A stretch of DNA of 42,714 nt. Source: an uncultured Eubacteriales bacterium (GTDB taxonomy: Bacteria > Bacillota > Clostridia > Christensenellales > CAG-314). The stretch covers positions 1 through 42,714 of the forward strand of contig CARAIG010000060.1 of the NCBI GenBank assembly GCA_948938605.1, read 5' to 3'. Within the stretch, counting starts at the first letter, position 1; every line of letters begins with the position of its first letter. The notes beneath the pieces were generated by a model, which saw only the letters and a list, made by a program, of their open reading frames with translations, had not been told where the DNA came from and searched no databases. Shown one piece after another: positions 33,348-42,695 of the stretch. A program made the translations under genes and the position numbers.

Positions 33348-34472
33348 TTATTTTGCAATTAATTCTACTGCATTAATCAAAGCGTAACAGTCTTCCTGTG
33401 TGGTAGCGCAACTTACCGAAGCACGTACGATACCTTGTTCGGTAGTTCCAAGCCACTTGTGCATTAAAGGGGCGCATTGCAGTCCGCCGCGAACCGCTAT
33501 GTCGTATTTTTGGGATAATTCGTCCGCAACTTCGCCGCTGTCTTTTTCGTGTATATTAAAAGCGATAACGCCGCTTAAATTAGGTTGTGAATATACTTTC
33601 ACTCCGTTAATTTTGTTCAAGCCGTCCAAAATGATCTGTTGTGTTTTTTCGATTATGTCTCGGTTTTCTTTCCAATTGTCCAGCCAGTAGTCCACGCCGG
33701 CACTCATTGCCATAATGGCAGGCGTTGGCAGTGTGCCCGATTCCAAACAGTCTGGTACGGTATTAGGCTGATATTGCAAATGACTTTCGGTTCCCGTTCC
33801 GCCAAAAGTTATCGGGCGCGGAACCGATCGGTTGTTAAAAATTAACGCACCTGCGCCTTGTATGCCGTGCAGTCCCTTGTGGCCTGCAATAGCAACAAGG
33901 TCCACGTTGCATTTAGCCATATCTAGCGGCAAGTATCCTGCGCTTTGAGCGCAATCCGCAAGGAATATAATATTGTGCCGCCTAGCGTAATCGCCAATCT
34001 TTTCCAAATTTTGGTATTTGCCCGTAACGTTGGAAGCGTGACTTACGCACAACATATAAGTGTCACGTCTAACATAACGCGCAATGTCGTCTACCGATAT
34101 ATCGCCGTTTGCGTTGGGGCATACAACCGATACGTCTACAAACCCTTTGCGTTTAAGTTGCATTACGGGACGCAGTACCGAATTGTGTTCGGTACAAGTA
34201 ATTATAATGTGTCCTTTTTTTGCATTTCCCAGTATTGCAAGGTTAAGCGCCATTGTGCACCCTGACGTAAAAGCGACATGGTTTTCGCTGTCATTGTTGT
34301 ACAGTAATGACAGTTTTTTTCTAATATCGTACAGTTTTTGCTGTAATTCCAATGCTTGTTTGTTTCCGCTGCGGTTGGGGTTAAACGGATACTTTGTTAT
34401 ACAATCCGTAACGCTGTCGATTACGCTTTGCGGTTTATAGTTTGTAGTTGCCGCATTATCTAAATAAATCAT
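33348..34472 (-). CDS. Cysteine desulfurase family protein
   Basis: This 374-residue class V aminotransferase-fold enzyme uses pyridoxal phosphate to strip sulfur (or selenium) from cysteine. The cofactor lysine is Lys199 in AGHKGLHG. The substrate-binding segments YLDNAATT (3-10), TSGCTMALNLAI and TCTEHNSVLRP are present. The catalytic cysteine is Cys333 in RGGLQCAPLMHKWLGT. The sequence fits the Csd-type rather than IscS, and no IscU or SufB genes lie nearby. GAGG precedes ATG 34472. It is divergent from a DUF3343 gene, a pairing that suggests the two act together in sulfur or selenium transfer. Confidence 0.9.
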   Translation of the reverse strand: MIYLDNAATTNYKPQSVIDSVTDCITKYPFNPNRSGNKQALELQQKLYDIRKKLSLLYNNDSENHVAFTSGCTMALNLAILGNAKKGHIIITCTEHNSVLRPVMQLKRKGFVDVSVVCPNANGDISVDDIARYVRRDTYMLCVSHASNVTGKYQNLEKIGDYARRHNIIFLADCAQSAGYLPLDMAKCNVDLVAIAGHKGLHGIQGAGALIFNNRSVPRPITFGGTGTESHLQYQPNTVPDCLESGTLPTPAIMAMSAGVDYWLDNWKENRDIIEKTQQIILDGLNKINGVKVYSQPNLSGVIAFNIHEKDSGEVADELSQKYDIAVRGGLQCAPLMHKWLGTTEQGIVRASVSCATTQEDCYALINAVELIAK

Positions 34473-34605
34473 TTTAACCTCTTGTCACTTTTTTTGCAAT
34501 TTGTCAGTACTATATTTTATTGAAGCAATTCAACTCTATGCCATAAAGTGGGGGAAATTTGTGTTGAATAGCGTTTGTCGGGCATATACATAGGAGGAAT
34601 TATAT

Positions 34606-34857
34606 ATGGAATACGTAATAGCTGTATACCGTTCGCGCAATGTGTCTATGCAAGCGTATAATTATTTGTTACGCAACAATATTACATGCGCGTTAATATC
34701 TACGCCGCGCGCGGCAAATGTCGGTTGCGGATTATCCGTCAAATTTAGTAAAAGCGTTTTATCTAACGTACGCAGTGTACTAAGTCAAGGCGAAACTTTT
34801 GTAGGCTTCTTTATTGCAAGGTCTACGTACAACGGTGTAATATTATCTCGCATTTAA
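34606..34857 (+). CDS. DUF3343 protein, putative sulfur/selenium carrier-like
   Basis: This 83-residue protein matches the small DUF3343 fold: YVIAVYRSRNVSMQAYNYLL, then ISTPRAANVGCGLSVKF with a conserved cysteine at position 41. Family members are suggested to carry sulfur or selenium as a persulfide. AGGAGGA precedes ATG 34606 by 8 bases. It is divergent from the cysteine desulfurase gene, the likely source of the transferred atom. Function is inferred from family and neighbour, not shown by sequence alone. Confidence 0.8.
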   Translation: MEYVIAVYRSRNVSMQAYNYLLRNNITCALISTPRAANVGCGLSVKFSKSVLSNVRSVLSQGETFVGFFIARSTYNGVILSRI

Positions 34858-34870
34858 TTAAAATAAAGTG

Positions 34871-34899
34871 TTGAAAAAATATTACAAATAATGTATACT
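34871..34899 (+). promoter_or_regulatory. Promoter of the nth operon
   Basis: TTGAAA (34871-34876), a 17-base spacer and TATACT (34894-34899) lie 30 bases before the nth start. Confidence 0.65.
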
Positions 34900-34929
34900 T
34901 AAATCAGTATATTTTACAAAGGACGCTTT

Positions 34930-35562
34930 ATGGATTACACGCAACAAATTATGTCGCAGTTGGCGTTGGACTTTCCCAATGCCGCAAGCGAACTTCATTT
35001 TAATTCGCCGTATCAACTTCTTGTTGCGGTAATATTGTCCGCGCAATGCACCGATAAACGCGTCAACCAAGTTACCCCCGCTTTATTTAAAGTTGCAAAC
35101 ACTCCGCAACAAATGGCAGATCTTCCGTTGGAGCAAATAGAGCAACTAATTCATTCCTGCGGATTTTATCACAGTAAAGCAACGTATTTAAAGGATATGT
35201 CGCAGGATTTACTCGATAGGTTTAACGGACAAGTTCCTAACAATTTAGCAGACTTGCAAAGTTTAAAAGGTGTGGGGCGCAAGACGGCAAACGTTGTTTA
35301 TGCCGTCGCTTTCGGCGGACAAGCCATTGCTGTCGACACTCACGTTTTTAGGGTATCTAACCGATTGGGGTTAGTTGACGCTTCTAATGTGTTGGACACC
35401 GAAAAACAGCTTATGCAAGTGTTGCCGCAGGACAAATGGGCGGACAGTCATCATTACATTTTGCTGCACGGCAGATACGTTTGTAAGTCGCAAAATCCAA
35501 ATTGCAAGGAGTGCTCGGTTAAGCAATTTTGCAAATATTTCAGGGAACACAACAATGGGTGA
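34930..35562 (+). CDS. nth: Endonuclease III
   Basis: This 210-residue DNA glycosylase/AP lyase removes oxidised pyrimidines in base excision repair. The helix-hairpin-helix LKGVGRKTANVV (112-123) holds catalytic Lys118; catalytic Asp136 is in AVDTHVFRVSNRLGL. A 4Fe-4S cluster is bound by Cys185, Cys192, Cys195 and Cys201 in the standard spacing 6-2-5. Length is typical. The next gene starts inside its last 8 bases, so the two are probably translated together. Confidence 0.97.
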   Translation: MDYTQQIMSQLALDFPNAASELHFNSPYQLLVAVILSAQCTDKRVNQVTPALFKVANTPQQMADLPLEQIEQLIHSCGFYHSKATYLKDMSQDLLDRFNGQVPNNLADLQSLKGVGRKTANVVYAVAFGGQAIAVDTHVFRVSNRLGLVDASNVLDTEKQLMQVLPQDKWADSHHYILLHGRYVCKSQNPNCKECSVKQFCKYFREHNNG

Positions 35563-36712
35563 AAATATTAAAAAGCAACTAGGTCGCTGTCTTATGTGCG
35601 CACATCCGACATGCAAGGAAAAGTGTCCTTTAAGCAACGATATACCGTCGGTAATAGGCTTGTTGCGTAACGGCGATTACGCAAAAGCCGTCCAAACAAT
35701 AGGACATCCTTTCGGTGAAATTTGCGGGTATGTTTGTCCGCTGGACAAGCAGTGTCAAGGCGGTTGCATATTGGGGCGTAAAGGCAAACCGGTATTGACG
35801 GGAGTTATCGAACGCGAACTGTTTGCCGAGTATCCTTATGTTATCGAACGCTGCGGAACGTTGCTTAAAGGTAAGCATTACGCAGTTGTAGGCGGGGGAG
35901 TTTCGGGACTAACGTTTGCTGCAAAAGTTTACGAACAAGGCGCTTCTGTTACTGTTTATGAAAAAGACGAATTGCTTTCTACACTTAAACTGATACCTGA
36001 TTTCCGTCTGCCGCAAGCCGCTGTTTCAAGGGTTGAAAAAGCCGTCTCTAACAAGTTTACGGTAGTGCGTGAGCAAATAGACGGCGAACGGCTTAAAACG
36101 CTTCAAAACCGATTTGACGGCGTTTACGTATCTACCGGATTGACATTGGATTACGGTTTGGGCGTCGTCGGTCAAAATTTTGCTACTAATTACCGCGATT
36201 GTTTAAAGGGTAATTATCAACAAGGAAGAGTGGTAGTTATCGGGGGCGGTAACAGCGCAATGGATTGTGCCCGCTATGCAAAAAAGCAAGGCAGTAAAGT
36301 CGTCGTTGCTTACCGCAGGACGGAGCAAGATATGCCCGCATTTACTAGGGAAATTGCCGAAGCAAAAGCGGAAGGCGTTGAATTTATGTTTAATGTTTCA
36401 CCTGTAAAACTTATGCAAAACGACGGTAGGTTGAGTTTGACATTGGCTAAAACAGTCAGCGTCGGTCGCGGAAAATTAACCGTTACAGATGAAGTTTTTG
36501 ACATTGATTGCGATAGCGTGATATCTGCAATCGGCAGTAAATTCGACAGTTCGATTTTATCTTGCGAAAAGAATGACGCTCAATTCTTACAATACGGAAA
36601 CGTATACTTAGGCGGCGACGCAAAACAAGGTAAGCTTGTCGTCGACGCAGTTTATGACGGAATGACCGTTGCAAATACGTTAATAGAAAATGCGAGGAAA
36701 ATATGTTTATAG
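35555..36712 (+). CDS. GltD-like FAD/NAD(P)-dependent oxidoreductase with iron-sulfur N-terminus
   Basis: This 385-residue protein resembles the small subunit of glutamate synthase and the related NfnB and PreT families. Two cysteine groups (Cys12, Cys15, Cys20, Cys24 and Cys57, Cys61, Cys67, Cys71) can hold 4Fe-4S clusters. The FAD-binding loop is VVGGGVSGLT (111-120). The NAD(P)-binding loop is VVIGGGNSAMDCARYA, followed by VVAYRRTEQDMPA, typical of NADPH specificity. It ends with NVYLGGDAKQGKLVVDAVYDG. No glutamate synthase large subunit is nearby, so its partner is unknown. ATG 35555 matches the family N-terminus; longer in-frame codons run inside nth. Confidence 0.88.
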   Translation: MGENIKKQLGRCLMCAHPTCKEKCPLSNDIPSVIGLLRNGDYAKAVQTIGHPFGEICGYVCPLDKQCQGGCILGRKGKPVLTGVIERELFAEYPYVIERCGTLLKGKHYAVVGGGVSGLTFAAKVYEQGASVTVYEKDELLSTLKLIPDFRLPQAAVSRVEKAVSNKFTVVREQIDGERLKTLQNRFDGVYVSTGLTLDYGLGVVGQNFATNYRDCLKGNYQQGRVVVIGGGNSAMDCARYAKKQGSKVVVAYRRTEQDMPAFTREIAEAKAEGVEFMFNVSPVKLMQNDGRLSLTLAKTVSVGRGKLTVTDEVFDIDCDSVISAIGSKFDSSILSCEKNDAQFLQYGNVYLGGDAKQGKLVVDAVYDGMTVANTLIENARKICL

Positions 36713-37965
36713 ATAAAATTAAAATTTATATCAAGGCGGGCAACGGCGGCAACGGTTCGGCGAGTTTGCACACTGAAAAATACGTGCCTAACGGCGGTCC
36801 CGACGGCGGCGACGGCGGCAAGGGCGGCGACGTAATATTTGTGGCAAGCAGTTCGGAAAACACTCTTAATGCTTTCCATTTTCAAAAGCATTTTCGGGCA
36901 GGTGACGGTGAAAACGGCGGCAGACAACGTTCCTACGGTAAAAGCGGACAAGATATTGTTGTAACAGTTCCCGTTGGAACGGTAGTAAAATCCGTCGACG
37001 GCAAAATAATTGCCGATATGTTCGAAGACGGTCAACGCGAAGTTATTTTAGTCGGCGGTAAAGGCGGACGGGGTAATTACCATTTTAAAACAAGCCGTCG
37101 TCAATCGCCGTCATTTGCCGAACTCGGTCAAAAGTGCGAACAGTACGAAGTAATACTCGAACTTAAAACCATTGCGGACGTAGGACTTGTAGGTTTTCCT
37201 AACGTAGGCAAAAGCACATTGCTTTCGGTAGTGTCGTCGGCAAAACCTAAAATTGCAAATTATCATTTTACGACTTTGTCGCCAAATCTCGGAGTTGTAA
37301 CTTATCACGACGAAAGTTTTGTTTTGGCTGATATCCCCGGTTTAATTGAAGGCGCAAGCGAAGGACTGGGGCTTGGCCACAGTTTTTTGCGTCATATCGA
37401 ACGCACTCGTTTGCTTGTACACGTCTTGGATATTTCAGGTAGCGAAGACCGCGATCCGCTGTCCGATTTCGAATTGATAAATAACGAAATTTACAGTTAC
37501 GACGAAAACTTAAAGGAATTGCCTATGCTTGTAGTCGCAAACAAGATGGATATGCCTAATTCCGAACAAAATTTACAACGCTTTAAACAAAAGTACGGTG
37601 ACAAATATCAAGTTATACCAATGACTACGATAATGCACGAAGGCGTAGACGAATTTATAATTGCGGTGGCAAACAAGTTAAAGTATGCCCCCTTGGTTCA
37701 ACCGATGCAGTTTGTGCCGTTTAAATTGCAAGAGGAAGAAAACGACAATTTCGAAATTGTCAAATTGGATCAAGGCGTTTACGAAGTAGTAGGCGGACTT
37801 GTGAATATACTGTCGCGCAAAGTTGATTTAGACGACTACGACAGTTACCGTTATTTCGAGCGCGTGCTTAAAACACGCGGCGTATACAAGGCTCTGCGCG
37901 ATGCAGGAGCTAAGGATAACGATACTGTAATCATAGGGGAAATCGAATTCGAATACTTAGATTAA
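36703..37965 (+). CDS. obgE: GTPase ObgE/CgtA
   Basis: This 420-residue GTPase binds the 50S ribosomal subunit and is linked to ribosome maturation and the stress response. Domains in order are: the glycine-rich Obg fold (1-158, with GNGGNGSASLH and GGDGGKGGDV), the GTPase domain (about 159-335) with P-loop GFPNVGKS (164-171), DIPGLIEGA and NKMD, and the C-terminal OCT domain (about 345-420) found in Firmicutes. GAGGA precedes the ATG, and the gene overlaps the oxidoreductase by 10 bases. yhbY follows after 57 bases. Confidence 0.97.
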   Translation: MFIDKIKIYIKAGNGGNGSASLHTEKYVPNGGPDGGDGGKGGDVIFVASSSENTLNAFHFQKHFRAGDGENGGRQRSYGKSGQDIVVTVPVGTVVKSVDGKIIADMFEDGQREVILVGGKGGRGNYHFKTSRRQSPSFAELGQKCEQYEVILELKTIADVGLVGFPNVGKSTLLSVVSSAKPKIANYHFTTLSPNLGVVTYHDESFVLADIPGLIEGASEGLGLGHSFLRHIERTRLLVHVLDISGSEDRDPLSDFELINNEIYSYDENLKELPMLVVANKMDMPNSEQNLQRFKQKYGDKYQVIPMTTIMHEGVDEFIIAVANKLKYAPLVQPMQFVPFKLQEEENDNFEIVKLDQGVYEVVGGLVNILSRKVDLDDYDSYRYFERVLKTRGVYKALRDAGAKDNDTVIIGEIEFEYLD

Positions 37966-38022
37966 ACACAAGGGTTTAAAACAAGTTTTGATTATTTTTA
38001 AATTGTAAAAGGAAAGTTTTTT

Positions 38023-38316
38023 ATGATAACAACCAAACAACGCAGTAAACTTAAAAGTATGGCTAATACGTTACGTCCGCTTGTTACAATCGGCAAGGAC
38101 GAACTTACCGAAAACGTCATTAAGGAAATTGAAGTTGCGCTTTATCACCATGAATTGGTAAAAGTCGCCGCTTTGCAAAGTTGCGATACTCCCGCCAAAA
38201 TAATGTGTCAACAAGTGTGCGAAGTTTTGTTTGCCGAACCAGTATTGTGCGTAGGTAACCGTTTTGTGGTGTACAAGCGCAGTAATAAGGAAAATATCGA
38301 ACATATCGAATTGTAA
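38023..38316 (+). CDS. yhbY: CRM-domain RNA-binding protein YhbY
   Basis: This 97-residue protein is a single CRS1/YhbY (CRM) domain, associated with 50S ribosome assembly. It begins MITTKQRSKLKSMANTLRP with the GKDELTENVIKEI segment and the KVAALQSCDTPA segment. AAAGGAAA precedes ATG. It lies between obgE and the glycogen genes, 57 bases after obgE and 15 before glgC; obg-yhbY pairing is common in Firmicutes. Confidence 0.93.
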   Translation: MITTKQRSKLKSMANTLRPLVTIGKDELTENVIKEIEVALYHHELVKVAALQSCDTPAKIMCQQVCEVLFAEPVLCVGNRFVVYKRSNKENIEHIEL

Positions 38317-38331
38317 ATATTTGGAGGTAGT

Positions 38332-39546
38332 ATGAAAAACAAAGAGTGTATAGCTATGATACTTGCAGGCGGTCAAGGCAGCCGTTTGGGGGTGTTAACG
38401 CATACTTTGGCTAAACCTGCCGTTCAATTTGGCGGTAAATACCGTATTATCGATTTTCCGCTTACTAATTGCGCATTGTCTGGTATCGATACGGTAGGCG
38501 TGCTAACGCAGTACAAGCCTTTGGAACTTAACACGTATATAGGTAGCGGTCAGCCTTGGGACTTGGACCATACAGACGGCGGAGTGTTTTTACTGCCGCC
38601 TTATATGAAGGAAAAGCAAGGCGAATGGTATAAAGGTACGGCAAATGCTATCTACCAAAATATTGAATTTGTAGATAAGTTTAACCCTAAGTATGTGTTG
38701 GTGCTTTCGGGCGACCACATTTACAAAATGAATTACAGCAAAATGTTGGATTTTCACAAAAAAAGCAATGCCGATTGTACGATAGCGATGATATCGGTAC
38801 CAATGGACGAAGCGTCGCGCTTTGGGATATTGTCTACCGACAATACTGGCAAGATTGTAAGTTTTGATGAAAAGCCCGCCCAGCCCAAAAGCAATACTGC
38901 ATCTATGGGTATTTATGTGTTTACTTGGGATATTTTGCGTAAGCAGCTTATCGACGACGAATCGGATGCGTCGTCAAGTAACGATTTCGGAAAAAATATC
39001 ATTCCTCATATGCTTGCAGACGGTTACAATATGTACGGATATAGTTTTGAAGGCTATTGGAAGGATGTGGGAACTGTGGAAAGTTTGTGGCAGTCCAATA
39101 TGGATTTGCTTGACGACGACAGTTTGGATTTGTACAATGAAGATTGGCCTATATTGTCCAAATCGCCGCTTGAAAGTTCGCACTTTTTAGGCGCTCATTG
39201 TGAAATATCCAACAGTTTTGTTACCGAAGGTTGTTACATAGACGGTAAAGTTGACCATAGTATAATATTTGACGGTGTAAGCGTCGAAGAAGGCGCCGAA
39301 GTAGTCAACTCGATATTAATGAGCGGTGTTACGATTTGTAAGGGGGCAAAAGTATTTAATGCAATTGTCGCAGGCAACAGCGTAGTGGGGCGCAATGCCA
39401 CAATAGGACTTACGGACGACGAAACGTATTTGTCGCATTATTGTTCGGGCGGAGTAACGCTTATAGGTGCGGATGTTGAAATCGGAAGTAAAGTTAATAT
39501 CGGTAAAAACAATATGGTAACCGATTCCGTCAAGGAGGTAAAATAA
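38332..39546 (+). CDS. glgC: Glucose-1-phosphate adenylyltransferase, catalytic subunit
   Basis: This 404-residue enzyme makes ADP-glucose from glucose 1-phosphate and ATP, the committed step of glycogen synthesis. The nucleotide loop MILAGGQGSRLGVLT (9-23) and the catalytic LSGDHIYKMNY are intact, as are FVDKFNP, FEGYWKDVGTV and a left-handed beta-helix C-terminal domain. GGAGG precedes ATG. It overlaps no gene but is only one base from glgD. In relatives GlgC and GlgD form a mixed tetramer. Confidence 0.96.
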   Translation: MKNKECIAMILAGGQGSRLGVLTHTLAKPAVQFGGKYRIIDFPLTNCALSGIDTVGVLTQYKPLELNTYIGSGQPWDLDHTDGGVFLLPPYMKEKQGEWYKGTANAIYQNIEFVDKFNPKYVLVLSGDHIYKMNYSKMLDFHKKSNADCTIAMISVPMDEASRFGILSTDNTGKIVSFDEKPAQPKSNTASMGIYVFTWDILRKQLIDDESDASSSNDFGKNIIPHMLADGYNMYGYSFEGYWKDVGTVESLWQSNMDLLDDDSLDLYNEDWPILSKSPLESSHFLGAHCEISNSFVTEGCYIDGKVDHSIIFDGVSVEEGAEVVNSILMSGVTICKGAKVFNAIVAGNSVVGRNATIGLTDDETYLSHYCSGGVTLIGADVEIGSKVNIGKNNMVTDSVKEVK

Positions 39547-39547
39547 T

Positions 39548-40651
39548 ATGTTGGATACATTAGGCGTAATTATCGCATGTAACAACGAAGCCGACCTTGG
39601 CGAACTTACACGTATTCGTACCGTATCGGCAGTTCCTTTTGCAGGAAGATACCGTCTTATAGACTTTATTTTGTCTGCAATGGTTAACAGCGGTATGAAT
39701 ACGGTAGGTGTTGCGACAGGACACAATTACCAGTCGCTGCTTAATCACATTGGTACCGGTAAACCTTGGGATCTTGCACGTAAACGCGAAGGTCTGTTTG
39801 TGTTACCTCCTGCGCAAGATGTAGTTTTAACCGGCGATTGCCGAGTGGCGGTGTTGACAGGAGTTATACGCTTTTTAGAACGGAGCAAGCAGCATTACGT
39901 TGTAGTTGCGGACAGCAATAATGTATGTAATATACGTTTTGACGATATTGTACTTAAACACAAGGAAGTTAATGCCGACATAACGGTAGTTTACCAACAA
40001 GTAAAAAATAAAGCGGAAGGGGAAACTTATGTCGATACTGACGAAAACGGCAGTATAAAAGATGTGGTTTATCCAACTGACCGCAAAAAATGCTTAAACC
40101 GTATTGTGGGCTATTATGTCTTTACAAAAGATATTTTAATTAATATTTTGGAAAACTGTATGATGCACGGTCGCAAACGTTTTGTTAAAGACGTAATCGA
40201 ACGTAATTTAAACCGTCTTAAAATATACGGTTACCGTTTTGACGGATTTTTGCGTACGGTTAAAGACATCGCCAGTTATTATGACGTCAGTATGGAACTG
40301 TTCGAAACAAGTAAACGTAAAGATTTATTTATGTCGGAAAATAAAATATTTACAAAAAGTAAGGATAGGGTTCCCACGAGATATCTTGCGCATGCATCCA
40401 TTAAAAACAGTATTGTGGCCGACGGCTGCGTCATAGACGGAACGGTGGAAAACAGTATCGTATTCCGCGGTGTAACTATAAGTAAAGGTGCAGAAGTTAG
40501 AAATTGCATAATAATGCAAGACGGCATTATTTCGCGCAAGGCTACGTTGTCTTGTTGTATTTTGGACAAAAACTGTGTCATTCGCGAAAATAAAATGTTA
40601 ATAGGACAGCAGGATTTTCCGCTTGTCGTAAACAAAAATAGAACTATTTAG
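39548..40651 (+). CDS. glgD: GlgD, regulatory subunit of glucose-1-phosphate adenylyltransferase
   Basis: This 367-residue paralogue of GlgC has lost catalytic features. The nucleotide loop GGxGxRL is replaced by CNNEADLGELT, and the LSGDHIYKM segment is VVADSNNVCNI. The fold is otherwise kept, with PFAGRYRLIDFILSAMVNSGMNTVGV and the beta-helix end. In Firmicutes GlgD binds GlgC and alters its regulation without being catalytic by itself. AGGAGG ahead of the ATG overlaps the end of glgC. It is followed by glgA. Confidence 0.95.
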   Translation: MLDTLGVIIACNNEADLGELTRIRTVSAVPFAGRYRLIDFILSAMVNSGMNTVGVATGHNYQSLLNHIGTGKPWDLARKREGLFVLPPAQDVVLTGDCRVAVLTGVIRFLERSKQHYVVVADSNNVCNIRFDDIVLKHKEVNADITVVYQQVKNKAEGETYVDTDENGSIKDVVYPTDRKKCLNRIVGYYVFTKDILINILENCMMHGRKRFVKDVIERNLNRLKIYGYRFDGFLRTVKDIASYYDVSMELFETSKRKDLFMSENKIFTKSKDRVPTRYLAHASIKNSIVADGCVIDGTVENSIVFRGVTISKGAEVRNCIIMQDGIISRKATLSCCILDKNCVIRENKMLIGQQDFPLVVNKNRTI

Positions 40652-40679
40652 AAATTGGCGAATTAAAAAAGGGGAATAA

Positions 40680-42122
40680 ATGAAAATTCTGTATGTCAGC
40701 GCCGAAGTCGAACCGTTTGCAAAAAGCGGCGGGTTAGGCGACGTATTGGGCGCTTTGCCCAAGGCAATAGCAAAAAAAGGCAACGAAGTAGCAGTCGTTA
40801 TGCCTAAATATACACGAATTATCGATGGTAAATATCAAAACGAAATGGAGTACGTCGGCTACTATTACGTAGATGTAGCTTGGCGGCACCAGTATTGCGG
40901 ATTGTTCAAATTGGTTAAAGATAACGTTACGTTTTACTTTTTGGACAACGAATACTATTTTGGCGGTGATATGTACTGTTTTGCCGATAACGAACGTTTT
41001 GCTTTTTTTGCAAAAGCGGCGTTGGATTTAATCGGTTATTTAGGTAAGTCTGTCGATATTATTCACTGCAACGATTGGACTACGGGGCTAGTTCCCGTAT
41101 TGTTTGACGCATTTTACCGCGCAAACCCTTTGTATGCTAATTCCAAACTTGTTTATACAATCCATAACTTGCGTTATCAAGGTTGGATGGGTAAGGCGGA
41201 AGCGCAGGATTTGACAGGTTTGGACAATTGCTATTTTACGCAGGACCGCTTAATGAACGGCGACTGTGTAAATATTATGAAAGGCGCAATAGTGTTTTCC
41301 GATGCGGTAACGACCGTATCCGAAACTTATGCAAGGGAAATTGCAACGCCCGAGTATGGCGAGTATTTGGACGGACTTATTAATTTTTATTCGAATAAAA
41401 CTTGCGGAATACTAAACGGAGTAGATTACAAGACATACTGCCCTTGGCGCGACAAACTTATTTTTAAACGTTATTCTAAAAAGTGCGTTAAGGAAGGCAA
41501 ACTCGAAAATAAGTTGCAACTTCAACAAGAGTTGGGCTTGCCTGTTGATGGCGAAGTTATGATGATAGGGCTAATTTCACGCCTTGTCGACCAAAAGGGA
41601 TTGCACCTTGTTGACCGAGTAATGGAACGTCTTGCAAATTGTCGGGTTCAATTGGTTGTACTAGGTACGGGTGAACAACGCTACGAAGATATGTTCCGAT
41701 ATTATCAAAATAAGTATCCCGATAAAATAAACGCAAACATCCGTTTTAACAACCGGCTTGCGCACAAGATATATGCTGCTTGCGATTTGTTCCTTATGCC
41801 GAGTGATTTCGAACCTTGCGGTTTGTCGCAAATTATTGCATTGAAATACGGAACATTGCCCCTTGTACGCGAAACAGGCGGGCTAAAAGATACAGTTGTA
41901 AGTTATAACGAATATACCGGCAAGGGCAACGGTTTTTCCTTTACAAACAGCAATGCCGACGATATGTGGTATACCTTGTGTCGCGCAATGCAGTTCTACT
42001 ACGACAAGCCCGATGTTTGGGAGCAAATAGTGCTTAATGCGTTAAAATGCAATTTCAGTTGGACAAAATCAAGTAAAACTTATATTAAGTTATACAGGGA
42101 ATTGATTAACGAAGCAAGATAA
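40680..42122 (+). CDS. glgA: Glycogen synthase (ADP-glucose)
   Basis: This 480-residue GT5 glycosyltransferase adds glucose from ADP-glucose to a growing glucan. KSGGLGDV (15-22) binds ADP-glucose. The central HCNDWTTGLVPV and TIHNLRYQGW are family motifs, and FEPCGLSQIIALKYGTLPLVR in the C-terminal half holds the catalytic Glu. Length is typical. GGGG precedes ATG 40680. It completes the glgC-glgD-glgA set. Branching enzyme and phosphorylase are not in this window and may lie beyond its end. Confidence 0.96.
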   Translation: MKILYVSAEVEPFAKSGGLGDVLGALPKAIAKKGNEVAVVMPKYTRIIDGKYQNEMEYVGYYYVDVAWRHQYCGLFKLVKDNVTFYFLDNEYYFGGDMYCFADNERFAFFAKAALDLIGYLGKSVDIIHCNDWTTGLVPVLFDAFYRANPLYANSKLVYTIHNLRYQGWMGKAEAQDLTGLDNCYFTQDRLMNGDCVNIMKGAIVFSDAVTTVSETYAREIATPEYGEYLDGLINFYSNKTCGILNGVDYKTYCPWRDKLIFKRYSKKCVKEGKLENKLQLQQELGLPVDGEVMMIGLISRLVDQKGLHLVDRVMERLANCRVQLVVLGTGEQRYEDMFRYYQNKYPDKINANIRFNNRLAHKIYAACDLFLMPSDFEPCGLSQIIALKYGTLPLVRETGGLKDTVVSYNEYTGKGNGFSFTNSNADDMWYTLCRAMQFYYDKPDVWEQIVLNALKCNFSWTKSSKTYIKLYRELINEAR

Positions 42123-42140
42123 ATTTTTGTGAGGCGTTTT

Positions 42141-42665
42141 TTGAAAATAGCAGTTTTTGCTGATATTCACGGCAGTGTTTCCGCCATGCAAAAGGTGGTG
42201 GAAATATGCAACTGCGAATATCCTAACAAAGTAGTAATATGCGGGGATTTATTCGGCGGTTTCAGCACCAATGCGGAAATTGCCCGTTTAACGACTAAAA
42301 TTAATTCAGTGCTGTACTTGGTACGTGGCAATAACGACCGCTCTCACGAAATAGCATTGCTTCAATACGGTATGGACGACAACGCGGTAATGTATCATTT
42401 TGACCGTACGTTGTTTTTTACACACGGCGACATATATAACAAATACCGTATACCTCCCGTTTTAAAGCCAGGCGACGTACTAATTTACGGACATACCCAC
42501 AGTTCGCTTATAGAGTATTATAGCGGACTAAACGTACTGAACGTCGGTTCGGTTGCAAGCCCGCGCGACGGTGTTGCGTGTTATATGGTTTTAGACAACA
42601 ACGGTGCAACCGTAAAAACTTTGGACGGCGAAGAATACCTTGCATTGCCTTGGTCGCAATATTGA
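42141..42665 (+). CDS. YfcE/MJ0936-family metallophosphoesterase
   Basis: This 174-residue calcineurin-like phosphoesterase has all five metal motifs: DIHG (8-11), GDLFGG, GNND, THGD and GHTH. YfcE and related enzymes cleave phosphodiesters such as bis-p-nitrophenyl phosphate; the natural substrate is uncertain. The start is taken as TTG 42141, giving MKIAVFADIHG as in the family and sitting 6 bases after GAGG. The GTG at 42129 would overlap that ribosome binding site. It follows glgA closely and probably shares its transcript. Only about 30 genomic bases remain after it before the adapter. Confidence 0.9.
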   Translation: MKIAVFADIHGSVSAMQKVVEICNCEYPNKVVICGDLFGGFSTNAEIARLTTKINSVLYLVRGNNDRSHEIALLQYGMDDNAVMYHFDRTLFFTHGDIYNKYRIPPVLKPGDVLIYGHTHSSLIEYYSGLNVLNVGSVASPRDGVACYMVLDNNGATVKTLDGEEYLALPWSQY

Positions 42666-42695
42666 TTTTGTAAAAGAGTAAATTATTTGACAAAA

